Of a stretch of DNA of 64,000 nt, positions 1-9,430 are shown piece by piece. Origin of the DNA: Tessaracoccus sp. OS52 (GTDB lineage: Bacteria; Actinomycetota; Actinomycetes; Propionibacteriales; Propionibacteriaceae); the NCBI RefSeq assembly GCF_020687685.1, contig NZ_JAJEWM010000001.1:1116001-1180000 (forward strand). The letters are read 5' to 3'. The position numbers were made by a program, and so were the translations under genes. Within the stretch, counting starts at the first letter, position 1, and every line of letters begins with the position of its first letter. Below the pieces are notes generated by a model. That model was given only the letters and a program-made list of their open reading frames with translations. It searched no databases and had not been told where the DNA came from.

Positions 1-305
1 GCATGGAGAAGTACATCTACACCTACACCGATGCCGAGTACCAGCGGAAGGCGGCCGAGCTCACCAAGAAGGGCATCAACTTCAAGGAACCCCAGCGCTA
101 CAAGGGCCTGGGTGAGATGGACGCCCACCAGTTGGCTGAGACGACGATGGACCCGCGGCACCGTACCTTGCGCAGGCTCACCGTCGACGACGCCGCGGAG
201 GCCGAGGGCGTCTTCGAGATGCTGATGGGCAACGACGTGGCCCCGCGCAAGGAGTTCATCGTGCGCGGTGCCTACTCGCTGGAAGCCGACCGGATCGACG
301 CGTAG
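1..305 (+). CDS. parE: DNA topoisomerase IV subunit B, C-terminal end (partial)
   Basis: Only the last ~100 residues of a type IIA topoisomerase B subunit are present; the start lies left of the window. [13 protein letters not shown] followed by MDPRHRTL is the signature found near the C terminus of GyrB/ParE. B subunits hold the ATPase and the Toprim metal site and work with an A subunit in DNA relaxation and decatenation. I call ParE rather than GyrB because a ParC-type A subunit follows at 869-3319; this tail alone could not separate the two. The TAG stop at 303-305 is 19 bases from the stop of the convergent carbonic anhydrase. Confidence 0.85.
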   Translation, partial: MEKYIYTYTDAEYQRKAAELTKKGINFKEPQRYKGLGEMDAHQLAETTMDPRHRTLRRLTVDDAAEAEGVFEMLMGNDVAPRKEFIVRGAYSLEADRIDA

Positions 306-324
306 CAGTCCGGGACGGGAGCGC

Positions 325-816
325 TCAGATGAGCTGCTCCAGCATGCCGGTGTCCACGTCGTACATGAATCCGCCCACTTCCGCGCGGTCCTTGATCAGC
401 GGATGGTTGGTGACCATCTCGTAGTCCCGCCTGAGGCGCTGCAGCTGGTCAGGGGACGCACCGAAGTTGACCCAGCTGGTGTCCAGGCCGCTGCGTTCGT
501 TGATGACCTGGCGGATGTCCGCGTCGGTTCCCGACGCCATCGCACACTTGGTGTGCGGCACGATCATGATTCGCTTGACGTTCAGCAGCTGAACGCTCAG
601 CACGCACCCGGTGAGGGTGGTGCTGGAGACCGCGCCTCCGGGTGTCCGCAGGATCTTCGCGTCCCCGTGTCCCAGCCCTACCATGTCCAGCGGGTCGATC
701 CGGGAGTCCATGCAGGTGATGATCAGCACCCCTGCGTGGGCGATGCCGTCGAAGCCCCCGTGTGGGAAGTTCTCGGCGTAGGCGCGGTTGGCTGCAATCA
801 GGTCGTCGAAGCTCAT
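325..816 (-). CDS. beta-class carbonic anhydrase
   Basis: A 163-residue cytosolic zinc enzyme that interconverts CO2 and bicarbonate. The zinc ligands are visible: Cys35 in CMDSR (with the catalytic Asp37-Arg39 dyad), His88 and Cys91 in HTKC. Length matches the short actinobacterial beta class. The ATG at 816 has AAGGAGAGT just upstream. It sits between parE and parC and converges on parE, so it is probably a separate transcript. Inference: it supplies bicarbonate for carboxylases, as expected of an organism using PPi- and carboxylation-based central metabolism. Confidence 0.9.
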   Translation of the reverse strand: MSFDDLIAANRAYAENFPHGGFDGIAHAGVLIITCMDSRIDPLDMVGLGHGDAKILRTPGGAVSSTTLTGCVLSVQLLNVKRIMIVPHTKCAMASGTDADIRQVINERSGLDTSWVNFGASPDQLQRLRRDYEMVTNHPLIKDRAEVGGFMYDVDTGMLEQLI

Positions 817-868
817 GTATCACTCTCCTTCGAGGCGTGATGCTACAGCAGTGTTCCGAGCCCCCACC

Positions 869-3319
869 TCAGCTGCCCGCCGCCGCCCCACCGTCATGGC
901 GTCCCGCGAGGGAGGTGACCGGCTGGGGGAGTGCGGCCCCCGAGCCGTCCCGCCGTCCGGTGGGCTCAGGGAGCGCGACGGGCGAACCACTGGCAGCCGA
1001 GGCCACGACCGGGGCCCTGCCGATGGCCGCCAGCAGCAGGGTGTCCTCGCCCTTCAGGAAGCGGTGGCAGCGCACGCCGCCGGTGGCCCTGCCCTTGGCG
1101 GGGTACTCGCTCATCGGCGTGACCTTCACCGAGCCGGGCTCGGTCCCGGGCAGGGCCGAGGAGCTGCCGGAGATGGTGACCACCTCGTCGTGGGCCGGCG
1201 TGGCGGTGCCGAACCAGACCACCTTCGCGCCTGGTGCCAGCTTGACGCCGGCGACACCACCGCCCGTGCGTCCCTGCGGCCTGACCGCGGCGGCGGGGAA
1301 GTGGAGGAGCTGGGCGTCGGAGGTGATGAAGGCAAGGTGGCTGGCCTCGTCGAACAACTCCACGGCGCCGACGAGCTCGTCCCCGTCGTCGAGCCGGATG
1401 ACGTCCCAGGAGTCCTTGGAGATGATCTCGGCCTTCACCCGCTTGACGATGCCGTCCCTGGTCCCCACCGCCAGGCCGGGTGAGGACGGGTCCAGGGTGG
1501 TGACGCAAAGGGGACGCTCGCCGGGTTCCAGCGGCCACAGCTCGCTGGCCAGCGAGCCGCCCTGCAGCGAGGGGGCACTGGCGGTCAGCGGCACCGTCGG
1601 CAATTCGATGGCGCGAGCCTTGACCACCCGGCCACGGTTGGTGATGATGCCGAACTCCGAGTGGGCCGTGGTGCGGGTGGCCGAGACGATGACGTCGTGC
1701 GCGGCCCGGCCGCCCGTGGGGAGCGGGGTGGCGACGTCGGTGCGGGCCACGAGGCCGGTGCCGGACAACAGCACCCAGCAGGGTTCGTCAGGCACCTCGA
1801 GCGGGGCCGACACGGCGCTGACCTGGCCACTCGAGGCCAGCAGGACTGTCCGCCGGGGAGTGCCGAACTCCTTGGCCACGGCGTCGAGTTCGGAGCCGAC
1901 GACCCGGTGCAGGACGGCCGGGTCCTCGATGATCTCCTTCAGCCCCGCGATGGTCTGGGCCAGCTCGTCGGACTCCTTCTCCAGCTCGATGGTGGAGTAC
2001 TTGGTGAGCCGCCGCAGCTGCATGTCGAGGATGTAGTTGGCCTGGACCTCGTCGAGGTCGAAGGCGGCGATGAGGCGGGTGCGAGCCTGGGCGGCGTCGT
2101 CGGAGGTGCGGATGATGGCGATCACGTCGTCGATGTCGGCGATGGCCGTGATCAGGCCCCGGACCAGGTGGAGCCTGTCGGCGGCCTTGCCGAGCTGGAA
2201 ACGGCTGCGGCGCAGGACGACGTCCAGGCGGTGGGCCAGGTAGACCTGCAGCAGGTCCTTCAGCGACAGCGTCCTGGGCTCGCCCTCGACCAGCGCGACG
2301 GCGTTGATGGCGAAGGTGTCCTCGAGCTTGGTCTGCTTGTAGAGCTGTTCCAGCAGCGCTTCGGGGTTGATGCCGTTCTTGACCTCCACCAGCAGCCGCG
2401 TGCCGTGGGCCAGGTCCGTGAGGTCCTTGACGTCGGCGATTCCTGTGAGCTTCTTGTCCTGCACGCCCTTGCGGATCTGCTCGATGATCTTCTCGGGCCC
2501 GACCATGTAGGGCAGTTCGGTGACGACGATGCCCTGCCGACGGGCGCTGACCTTCTCGATGCGAGCGGTGGCGCGGACCCGGAAGGTGCCGCGGCCGGTC
2601 TCGTAGGCGTCGCGGATGCCGTCGAGTCCGATGATCTTGCCGCCGCCGGGGAAGTCGGGGCCGGGGATGTAGCGCATCAGCTCGTCGAGCCCGATGTCGG
2701 GCTTCTTGAGCAGTTGCTTGAGGGCCCCGACCACTTCGACGAGGTTGTGCGGTGCGATGTTGGTGGCCATGCCGACGGCGATGCCGGTGGCCCCGTTGAC
2801 CAGCAGGTTCGGGAAGGCTGCGGGCAGGACGGAGGGCTCGGACTCGCGGCCGTCGTAGTTCGGCTTGAAGTCGACGGTGTCCTGGTCCAGGCCGCGGGTC
2901 ATGGCCAGCGCCGCGGCGCCCATCCGGCACTCGGTGTAGCGCATGGCGGCCGGGCCGGCGTCGAGGGAGCCGAAGTTGCCGTGCCCGTCGATCAGCGGCA
3001 GGCGCATGGCCCAGGGCTGGGCGAGCCGCACGAGGGCGTCGTAGATGGCGGTGTCGCCGTGTGGGTGGAGGACACCCATCACCTGGCCTACGACGCGGGC
3101 ACACTTCACGTGGCCGCGGTCCGGGCGGATGCCCATCTCGTCCATCGAGAACAGGATGCGCCGCTGGACGGGCTTCAGCCCGTCGCGGGCGTCGGGAAGC
3201 GCCCTGGAGTAGATGACGGAGTAGGCGTACTCCAGGAAGCTCGTCTCCATCTCCTCGGTGACGTTCACATCCAGGATGTGCTCTGTGAAGGTGTCGTCCT
3301 CGGGCGTCTTGGTCGCCAT
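869..3319 (-). CDS. parC: DNA topoisomerase IV subunit A
   Basis: An 816-residue A subunit that breaks and rejoins DNA, partner of ParE. The catalytic tyrosine is Tyr128 in AMRYTECRM. The quinolone-determining stretch [10 protein letters not shown] has Thr90 and Asp94 at the positions of E. coli GyrA Ser83 and Asp87. The C-terminal half shows beta-pinwheel repeats, but I see no GyrA box (QRRGGRG-like), which favours ParC over GyrA. ATG 3319 is preceded by GAAAGGAAA. It is transcribed opposite to parE, so the two subunits are not one operon here. The reading frame is intact. Confidence 0.9.
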   Translation of the reverse strand: MATKTPEDDTFTEHILDVNVTEEMETSFLEYAYSVIYSRALPDARDGLKPVQRRILFSMDEMGIRPDRGHVKCARVVGQVMGVLHPHGDTAIYDALVRLAQPWAMRLPLIDGHGNFGSLDAGPAAMRYTECRMGAAALAMTRGLDQDTVDFKPNYDGRESEPSVLPAAFPNLLVNGATGIAVGMATNIAPHNLVEVVGALKQLLKKPDIGLDELMRYIPGPDFPGGGKIIGLDGIRDAYETGRGTFRVRATARIEKVSARRQGIVVTELPYMVGPEKIIEQIRKGVQDKKLTGIADVKDLTDLAHGTRLLVEVKNGINPEALLEQLYKQTKLEDTFAINAVALVEGEPRTLSLKDLLQVYLAHRLDVVLRRSRFQLGKAADRLHLVRGLITAIADIDDVIAIIRTSDDAAQARTRLIAAFDLDEVQANYILDMQLRRLTKYSTIELEKESDELAQTIAGLKEIIEDPAVLHRVVGSELDAVAKEFGTPRRTVLLASSGQVSAVSAPLEVPDEPCWVLLSGTGLVARTDVATPLPTGGRAAHDVIVSATRTTAHSEFGIITNRGRVVKARAIELPTVPLTASAPSLQGGSLASELWPLEPGERPLCVTTLDPSSPGLAVGTRDGIVKRVKAEIISKDSWDVIRLDDGDELVGAVELFDEASHLAFITSDAQLLHFPAAAVRPQGRTGGGVAGVKLAPGAKVVWFGTATPAHDEVVTISGSSSALPGTEPGSVKVTPMSEYPAKGRATGGVRCHRFLKGEDTLLLAAIGRAPVVASAASGSPVALPEPTGRRDGSGAALPQPVTSLAGRHDGGAAAGS

Positions 3320-3336
3320 GTGGCAGGGGTTTCCTT

Positions 3337-4365
3337 TCAGATGATCCTGCGCAGCTTATCGGCCAGACCGTCTCCGTCGGGTGCACGAACCTCCGGCGCC
3401 GTGTCGGGGTTCCACGTCTGGTCATCGCTGGCCTGCTCGGTGAGCGTGCCGTGGGCCAGTGCGTGCTCCGCTGGGCTGAGTTCGCGGATGGCCCGGGCGC
3501 GGACGTGGTCGGGCTGAAGGGTTGCGAACTCGGCGTACAGGCTCGGGTCGTGCTGGCCGTCGTCACCCACCAGCAGCCATCTGATGTTGGGCAGGTCACG
3601 GGCGAGTTCCCGCAGGCAGGTGCGCTTGTGCTCCGGGCCCTTGCGGAACCAGCCGGTGTTGGTTGGGCCCCAGTCCGTCAGGAGCATGGCGCCGTCGGGG
3701 ATGCCGTGACGGGCGCAGAACCGCCTCACCATCGGGTAGGTGTTCCAGGCGCCGGTGGAGACGAAGATGATGGGGGCGCCCGGGTGTTCTGCCAGCAACT
3801 GCTGGTACAGCCGGGCCATGCCCGGAACCGCCTGCCTGGCCTGCTCGGTGAGCACGAAGGAGTTCCACGCCGCCACCATTGGCCGCGGCAGCCACGTCGA
3901 GATGATGGTGTCGTCGATGTCGCTGACGATTCCGAAGGTCTCCTCGGAGTCGATGACCTGGACCGGTGCGAGCGTGGACGCGCCGGCGGCACCGTCGATC
4001 TGGATGCTGTGCCAGCCGGGACGCAGACCGGGGTTGCGGAGTCGCACGTCGACGTAGCCGCCCCGGTCGGCGACGATCCCGATCCGTTCCTCGCCGATCA
4101 CGACGGTGGCCGCCGCGTTGACCTTGGGGGCGGCGATGAAGTTGCGCCAGCCCCTCCGGTTGATGATCTCGGTGGCGGCCTGGACGATGCCGAGCTGGCT
4201 CGGTGGGCGCAGCACCACCCGGCCCAGGACGCGGATCTGCTCCTGCGTGCCGAATCCGGTGTAGGCGACGACCGACTCCTGCCAGCCGAGCCGGATCAGC
4301 AGTCTGTTGAGCATCCGGTTGAGGCGATCCTCGATCCGGGCGGCCAGGAAGGGTCGGGACTTCAT
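3337..4365 (-). CDS. App1-type phosphatase domain protein (DUF2183 family)
   Basis: 342 residues. The C-terminal half carries the HAD-like App1 catalytic domain: GIVSDIDDTI (Asp149, Asp151, Asp152) and a later GDDGQHDPSLY, the two acidic motifs of this phosphatase family. App1 of yeast is a phosphatidate phosphatase; the substrate of bacterial members is not established, so a lipid phosphatase role is inference. The N-terminal half is a beta-rich region of unknown role. I chose ATG 4365; a TTG at 4395 would add ten residues but would crowd the divergent gene starting at 4403. It ends 17 bases from the parC start, so the two may be cotranscribed. Confidence 0.8.
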   Translation of the reverse strand: MKSRPFLAARIEDRLNRMLNRLLIRLGWQESVVAYTGFGTQEQIRVLGRVVLRPPSQLGIVQAATEIINRRGWRNFIAAPKVNAAATVVIGEERIGIVADRGGYVDVRLRNPGLRPGWHSIQIDGAAGASTLAPVQVIDSEETFGIVSDIDDTIISTWLPRPMVAAWNSFVLTEQARQAVPGMARLYQQLLAEHPGAPIIFVSTGAWNTYPMVRRFCARHGIPDGAMLLTDWGPTNTGWFRKGPEHKRTCLRELARDLPNIRWLLVGDDGQHDPSLYAEFATLQPDHVRARAIRELSPAEHALAHGTLTEQASDDQTWNPDTAPEVRAPDGDGLADKLRRII

Positions 4366-4402
4366 GGACCACAACTTAGCGAAGGCATGGAACAATGGCC
4401 GG

Positions 4403-4984
4403 GTGACCCGCTCCAGCCTGACCCGAACCCCTCTGCCAGCGGACCTGGTGGCCGAGATCGCGGAGTGCGGGTTCTACCCCCAGTTGGTGGCAGACACCAT
4501 CGCCGGCGGCCTGGGTGACGCCCAGGTGCAGGGCCACTTGGTGCACCACGAGGCCACGTTCGCCGGCCATGAGGTGCAGCGGCACATGACGGTGCTGGTG
4601 CTGACCCACAACCAGTTGCTGATCTGCCACACCGACGACGGCGACAACGGCGTCCCCGGAAGGGCCCTGACCACCTCCGAGGTGGTGGCACTGCGCGCAA
4701 TCGACTCGGTCGTGGTGACGCGCTCGATCGCCCATCCGGAGGTCTTCCCCGCACCCGAGGCGCAGCTGGTGGAGACCTGGCTGACGTTGGTGTGGGGCGG
4801 CACCAGGCGGCTGGACCTGGGTCCCGCCGCGTGTGAGGACCCGGAGTGCGAGGCGGAACACGGTTTCACCGGCATGGACGTCCCCAACGACCTGACCCTG
4901 CGGATGAGCCCGGCCGGCGACGGTGACAGCAACACCAGACGCCTGCTCGAGTTCGGGGCTCTGTTGCAGCGTCGGATCGGATGA
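4403..4984 (+). CDS. DUF5998 family protein
   Basis: 193 residues from GTG 4403. It matches an actinobacterial family of unknown function that typically stands immediately before a nucleotide pyrophosphatase/phosphodiesterase gene, as here. The centre contains a cysteine pair (C-x5-C in AACEDPECEAEH) and many acidic residues; no signal peptide or membrane segment is seen, so it is presumably cytosolic. The start is only 38 bases from the divergent phosphatase start, leaving room for one promoter region. Its stop overlaps the next ATG (ATGATGA at 4981). Function unknown. Confidence 0.7.
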   Translation: MTRSSLTRTPLPADLVAEIAECGFYPQLVADTIAGGLGDAQVQGHLVHHEATFAGHEVQRHMTVLVLTHNQLLICHTDDGDNGVPGRALTTSEVVALRAIDSVVVTRSIAHPEVFPAPEAQLVETWLTLVWGGTRRLDLGPAACEDPECEAEHGFTGMDVPNDLTLRMSPAGDGDSNTRRLLEFGALLQRRIG

Positions 4985-6102
4985 TGAGCGCGGAGTTCAT
5001 CCTGCCTGACTACGCCGGGGCGACGCTGGCCAACCTGCTGCCCAGCATCGAGGCCAGGCTGGTCGGCGGGGACCCGGTGCTCGATCTCCCGAGGGCGCAC
5101 AAGTACGTCGTCTTCCTCGTCGATGGCCTCGGCTGGCATCCGCTCGCCGCACATGCAGACCACGCGGAGTACCTCTCCGGGCTGCTCCCCGGCGCGCGTC
5201 GCCTGACCTGCTCGGTGCCCTCCACGACGGCCACCTCGCTCACCAGCCTGGGCTGCGGCGTCCCGCCGGGCCGGCACGGCGTCGTCGGCTACACCTTCCT
5301 GGATCCGGCGGCCGATTCCGTGCTGAACGCGCTGAGCTGGGAGGGCGGTCCCGACGACGTCGCCGCGTTCACCCTGACCGAGACCGTCTTCGAGCGCCTC
5401 GGCAGACAGGGGCACGGGGCGGCGGCTGTCAGCCTGACGCGCTTCTCCGAGAGCGCGCTGACGCGAATGGCTTTCGGGGGGACGGACCACCACGGGGTGG
5501 AGTTCGAGTCGGACCCGGAGCACTTCGTCGAACTGGTGGGACGCGCCCTCGAGGACAGCGACGTCATCTACTGCTACGAGAGGCTGCTGGACCACCATGG
5601 TCACGGGCACGGCGTCGGGTCCTGGCAGTGGCTGGACGAGCTCGCCCGTATCGACGACCTCGTCAAGGACCTCGCTGCAGAGCTGCCGGACGGGGTCTGC
5701 CTGCTCGTCACGGGAGACCACGGCATGGTCAACGTACCGGTCGAGCGCAAGATCATCGCCGAGAACCATCCGGAACTCGCCGGGTTCCGCCACATCGCGG
5801 GGGAGGGGCGGTTCCGGCAGCTGTACACCGACGACGCGGCGCGTGTGGCCGCCGGGTGGTCGCGGTTCCTCGGCGACCGCGCGAGCGTCGTCCTCCGCGA
5901 GGATGCCCTCGCCGCGGGCTGGTTCGGTCCCGACCCGGACCCGGTGGCCGTGCCGCGCATCGGCGACGTCCTCGTCGCGATGCACGACGACTGGGCAATC
6001 ATGAGCACCGACTACCCGGGCGAGTTCGGCCTGGTCGGCATGCACGGGTCCCTGACTGCCGCCGAGATGCTGGTGCCCCTGTTCGCGATCGGACCCCGAT
6101 GA
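4981..6102 (+). CDS. alkaline phosphatase superfamily nucleotide pyrophosphatase/phosphodiesterase
   Basis: 373 residues. The metal-binding pattern of the superfamily is visible: FLVDGLGW near the N terminus, a Thr nucleophile candidate in VPSTTATSLTSLG, LDHHGHGHG in the middle and TGDHGMVN further on, with a final GMHGSL. These enzymes cleave phosphodiester or pyrophosphate bonds; the substrate cannot be read from sequence. No signal peptide is evident. It is the second gene of a tight operon (4-base overlap with DUF5998, 4-base overlap with the glycosyltransferase). Confidence 0.82.
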   Translation: MMSAEFILPDYAGATLANLLPSIEARLVGGDPVLDLPRAHKYVVFLVDGLGWHPLAAHADHAEYLSGLLPGARRLTCSVPSTTATSLTSLGCGVPPGRHGVVGYTFLDPAADSVLNALSWEGGPDDVAAFTLTETVFERLGRQGHGAAAVSLTRFSESALTRMAFGGTDHHGVEFESDPEHFVELVGRALEDSDVIYCYERLLDHHGHGHGVGSWQWLDELARIDDLVKDLAAELPDGVCLLVTGDHGMVNVPVERKIIAENHPELAGFRHIAGEGRFRQLYTDDAARVAAGWSRFLGDRASVVLREDALAAGWFGPDPDPVAVPRIGDVLVAMHDDWAIMSTDYPGEFGLVGMHGSLTAAEMLVPLFAIGPR

Positions 6103-7343
6103 TGCGGATCGGCATCCTCATCGACGACTTCTTCCCGTCCTCGGGCGGGATCTCGCGGTCGGTCCAGACCCAGTTGGAGGAACTCACCGCGCTGGGCCAC
6201 GAGGTGACCCTGATCGCACCGGACCGGCACCTTGAGAAGCCCAGGCACTGCCGCATCATCGAGTGTCCCACCATCTACCTGGAGGGCTTGCCGGCGCATC
6301 TGAGCGTCCTGCACTGCACCGAGCGGCGCGCACAACTGATCGCGGGTCAGGCCGAGTTCGACATCATCCACACCCAGACCGACAGGGGTGCGCTCGTGCT
6401 GGGCTCGCGGCTGGCACGGCTGCAGGGCGTCCCGCACCTGCACACGTTCCACGCCAACATCGCGGGCACGCACCAGAGCGTCCCGGTGGCCTCGGTGTTC
6501 GGGACCCTGTCCTACCAGGTGCTGATCAACCCGTTCCTGACCCGCGCGAGCAGGAAGGCGACGCCGCGCTCCAGGCTCCCGCACCGCAATCGGGAGACCG
6601 GCGGGGTTGCGGCCAGGATGGATTGGGCTTCCTTCGCCGACATCGCCGCCAAGGTGGACGGCTACACCGTACCGTCGCCTTTCATGCATGACCTCATCAC
6701 GGAGGCAGCAGGCAGGCAGCTGCGCGGATTCGTGGTGCCCACCGGCGTCAACCGGGGCATGCTGGAGGCCATCAGGCACGCCAAGCGGGAGCGCACCGAC
6801 GACGTGGTCCGGTTCCTCTCCGTGGGGCGCCTTGCGAAGGAGAAGCGGCTCGACGTCCTCATCCGCGCCTTCCGGCAGGCGGACCTGCCCAACGCGGAGC
6901 TCGTCATCGTCGGCGACGGCGACCAGCGCGACCTCCTGCGCTCACTTGCACGTGGGGCGGACAACATCGACATGCGTGGCCACCTCAGTTCGCTCGACGC
7001 GATCGCCTATGAGCTCGTCAACGCCGACGTGCTGGCCCTCAGCAGTTATCGTTTCGACTCCCAGGCGCTGGTCATCGCCGAAGGGGTGGCAGCGGGGCTG
7101 CCGGTACTCCTGTGTGACGACCGGCTGACCGTCGGCCTGTCGGAGGAGACTTCGCTGCTGACCGGCCCGGGCGCGGCCGCGATGGCCGCTGGAATGCGCC
7201 GCATGATGGATCCGGACCTGCGCCGCCGGATGTCGGCGGCCACCGCGGACCTGCTCCCGGCGCTCGCGCCACGCAGGACGGGGGAGGCGTACGAGGCAGC
7301 CTACGAGGCGCTGCTGGCAGGAGAGGTTGGAAGCGTTGGCTGA
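6099..7343 (+). CDS. GT4-family glycosyltransferase
   Basis: 414 residues from ATG 6099, overlapping the previous stop as ATGA. Two Rossmann halves are visible: GGISRSVQTQLEEL at the N terminus (acceptor side) and FLSVGRLAKEKRLDVLIRAF then VIVGDG and ALSSYRFDSQALVIAEGVAAG (sugar-nucleotide side with the E-x7-E motif). Likely a cytosolic or membrane-associated retaining transferase, possibly making a glycolipid. Residues ~150-175 are a basic insertion (ATPRSRLPHRNRE); I checked this for a frameshift and the frame continues with good homology on both sides. Substrate unknown. Confidence 0.82.
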   Translation: MMRIGILIDDFFPSSGGISRSVQTQLEELTALGHEVTLIAPDRHLEKPRHCRIIECPTIYLEGLPAHLSVLHCTERRAQLIAGQAEFDIIHTQTDRGALVLGSRLARLQGVPHLHTFHANIAGTHQSVPVASVFGTLSYQVLINPFLTRASRKATPRSRLPHRNRETGGVAARMDWASFADIAAKVDGYTVPSPFMHDLITEAAGRQLRGFVVPTGVNRGMLEAIRHAKRERTDDVVRFLSVGRLAKEKRLDVLIRAFRQADLPNAELVIVGDGDQRDLLRSLARGADNIDMRGHLSSLDAIAYELVNADVLALSSYRFDSQALVIAEGVAAGLPVLLCDDRLTVGLSEETSLLTGPGAAAMAAGMRRMMDPDLRRRMSAATADLLPALAPRRTGEAYEAAYEALLAGEVGSVG

Positions 7344-7974
7344 ACTGGTGTTCCACACGGGCCCGATGGACTGCGGCAAGTCGACCCTTGCGTTGCAGCT
7401 CAACCACACCCAGTCCACCCATGGCCGGGCGGGCAGGGTGTTCACGAGCAGGGACCGCTCCGGTACCCCGCGCATCACCTCGAGGCTTGGTCTGGAGGTC
7501 GACGCAATCGAGGTGGTGGCCGACTTCGACTTCTGGCGCTACATCATCTCCGAACTCACCACTGGCAAGCGGGTCGACTACCTGGTCTGCGACGAGGTGC
7601 AGTTCTACACCGCCGAGCACATCGACCAGCTGGCCCGGGTGGTCGACGAACTGCAACTCGACGTCTACGGGTTCGGCATTCTGGCCGACTTCCGGACCCA
7701 GCTGTTCCCCGGCTCCAAGCGGATGGTGGAACTGGCCGACCGGGTCGAGACCCTGCCCATCGGGCCGCTGTGCTGGTGCGGCAAGAAGGGCACCCACAAC
7801 GCCCGCACCGTCGGTGGCGAGATGGTCACCGAGGGCTCCCAGGTGGTGGTGGGTGACACCGTGGGCGACGCCGAGGTGCGCTACGAAGTGCTCTGCAGGG
7901 CTCACCACCGTCGGAGGGTCACGGCCACGCGCGCGAAGGCGACCCTGTCACCAGACCCGCTGCCGTTCGGCTGA
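7336..7974 (+). CDS. tdk: thymidine kinase (type II)
   Basis: 212 residues; phosphorylates thymidine with ATP in the salvage pathway. The P-loop is TGPMDCGKST at the N terminus, the Walker B region is VCDEVQF, and the zinc-binding lasso domain retains LCWCGKKGTHNAR and LCRAHH. I chose TTG 7336 because MAELVFHTG is the usual family start and AGGAGAGG (7319-7326) lies nine bases upstream; a TTG at 7327 would overlap that site. It overlaps the glycosyltransferase end by 8 bases and is the last gene of this operon. Confidence 0.9.
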   Translation: MAELVFHTGPMDCGKSTLALQLNHTQSTHGRAGRVFTSRDRSGTPRITSRLGLEVDAIEVVADFDFWRYIISELTTGKRVDYLVCDEVQFYTAEHIDQLARVVDELQLDVYGFGILADFRTQLFPGSKRMVELADRVETLPIGPLCWCGKKGTHNARTVGGEMVTEGSQVVVGDTVGDAEVRYEVLCRAHHRRRVTATRAKATLSPDPLPFG

Positions 7975-8001
7975 CGGTTCGCGCAGCCGGCGCGGGGCGG
8001 C

Positions 8002-8970
8002 TCAGGTCTCCTTGGTGGGGCCGCCGAACATTATCTCGTCCCAGCTGGGGATCTTCGCACGGCTACGCCGCCTGCTCTTCGGCCTGGACTCCGGGGCGGT
8101 CTCCTCGGGAACCTCCACGAGCGCGTCCTGCTCCGGCTCCAGCACCTCGGGCTCGGGATCGGGGGTCACCTGGGATTCCTGGATCTCGTAGGCACCAGCG
8201 TCGGGCTCCTCCTCGGACTCCCCGGTCTCCCCGGCGGCGGCCCCTTCCGACGGGTGATCGGCCGGCTGCTGCGCCGGGGTGTCCCCGCTCTCGGATCCTC
8301 CAGCCCCTTCGGCATCGGAGTCCTCCGAGAGGCCCACGTAGATGCGGACCGAGTCCTCGCTGATGCCGCTCATCATGTCGTAGAGGTCGTCGAGCTCGGA
8401 GGTCTGCCTGGCGTCGTCGTAGAGCGGGTCGCGGTTGGGGACGTCGTCGCCGGGCACGCTCGCCTGGTCCTGCGTTGCACGCACCAGCGCAAGCTCGTCC
8501 TGGAAGTCGACGGTGTTCTCGTTGTCGGGGCTCTCGACGCCGGGCAGCTGCTCGCCGATCATCCAGCGGGCATCGGCGTTGACCGCGACGTTGAAGCGTC
8601 CCTTCGGGTCGAACAGGAACTCCGCCTCGCGGGAGGCCGCTTCGTCGTCATCCTCAAGCCTGCCGATCAGTGCCCAGCGCAGGTCCGGCAGGCGCCAGGC
8701 GTCCCAGGAGACCAGGTCCGCGTCGATGCCGCGGGCCTGGAGTCGCTCGCGGATGATGTCGCCGAGCTTGCGATGCCCCGTCCCGTCCCCGCGACGGCGC
8801 ACCGTCGCGACGAGCGCCGTGCGGGCCATGTGCTCCCGCTCGGCGAGGACGGGGCCCGCGAACCCCTCGACGCGATCGACGTCCACGCCAGCCGCCTCCG
8901 CCACCTCGGCGATCGAGGCTCCGCTGCGGATGCGCGCCTGGATCTCGCGTGGGCTGAGTGCACTCTCCAT
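8002..8970 (-). CDS. sepH: SepH, FtsZ-regulating cell division protein (DUF3071)
   Basis: 322 residues. SepH binds FtsZ and stimulates Z-ring assembly in actinobacteria. The conserved helix-turn-helix region is at the very N terminus (SPREIQARIRSGASIAEVAE, then GVDVDRVEGFAGPVLAEREH). The middle is acidic and low-complexity (Pro/Glu/Ser, about 210-300), and the C terminus ends KIPSWDEIMFGG, a short conserved tail. ATG 8970 has AGGAG at good spacing. Known homologues usually have some 50-60 residues ahead of the RPREIQ helix; those are missing here (see findings). Confidence 0.85.
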   Translation of the reverse strand: MESALSPREIQARIRSGASIAEVAEAAGVDVDRVEGFAGPVLAEREHMARTALVATVRRRGDGTGHRKLGDIIRERLQARGIDADLVSWDAWRLPDLRWALIGRLEDDDEAASREAEFLFDPKGRFNVAVNADARWMIGEQLPGVESPDNENTVDFQDELALVRATQDQASVPGDDVPNRDPLYDDARQTSELDDLYDMMSGISEDSVRIYVGLSEDSDAEGAGGSESGDTPAQQPADHPSEGAAAGETGESEEEPDAGAYEIQESQVTPDPEPEVLEPEQDALVEVPEETAPESRPKSRRRSRAKIPSWDEIMFGGPTKET

Positions 8971-9130
8971 TGGCTCTCCTGTACGTGTGTTGGCTGACAA
9001 CCTATCAGCGTGGACGGCGGCCCAACTGAAACCGCGCGGGCCGTTCTTCGCCATTCAGGGCGAACTTGTGGTACACATGTCGCCGTTACGCGTCGGCTGG
9101 GTCCGACGTCGCAGGGAAAGGACCTGACAA

Positions 9131-9427
9131 ATGGCCACAGATTACGACGCCCCTCGCAAGACGGACGAAGAACTCAACGAGGACTCCATCGAGGAGCTGA
9201 AGTCCCGACGCAACGACAAGAACTCCGGCAAGGTCGACGAGGACGAGGTGGAGGCCGCTGAGTCCTTCGAACTCCCCGGCGCGGACCTGTCGCACGAAGA
9301 ACTGACCGTCAAGGTCCTGCCCCGGCAGGCCAACGAGTTCACGTGCGCATCCTGCTTCCTGGTGAAGTCCCAGAGTCAGCTCGCCGAGACCAAGGACGGC
9401 CTGCCTTACTGCGTCGACTGCGTCTGA
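9131..9427 (+). CDS. DUF4193 family zinc-ribbon protein
   Basis: 98 residues, strongly acidic in the first 60. The C-terminal 30 residues hold a zinc-ribbon pair, CASC and CVDC, about 23 residues apart. The family is actinobacterial and universally placed next to dut and sepH; its function is not known. Start ATG 9131 with AAAGGA upstream. The acidic half plus zinc ribbon resembles RNA-polymerase or ribosome-associated small proteins, but that is only a guess. Confidence 0.85.
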   Translation: MATDYDAPRKTDEELNEDSIEELKSRRNDKNSGKVDEDEVEAAESFELPGADLSHEELTVKVLPRQANEFTCASCFLVKSQSQLAETKDGLPYCVDCV

Positions 9428-9430
9428 GTC

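Noticed and set aside
1661-3517. Long plus-strand and second minus-strand frames over parC (618 and 603 codons).
   Set aside because: Shadow frames of a high-GC gene; low-complexity translations (Asp/Gly/Val or Arg/Pro/His) and a perfect ParC on the minus strand.
4365-4395. TTG 4395 as start of the App1-type gene.
   Set aside because: It would overlap the promoter space of the divergent GTG at 4403; ATG 4365 begins the conserved region.
6540-6610. Possible frameshift in the glycosyltransferase (basic stretch ATPRSRLPHRNRE).
   Set aside because: The frame stays open, both flanks match GT4 motifs in the same frame, and insertions occur here in the family.
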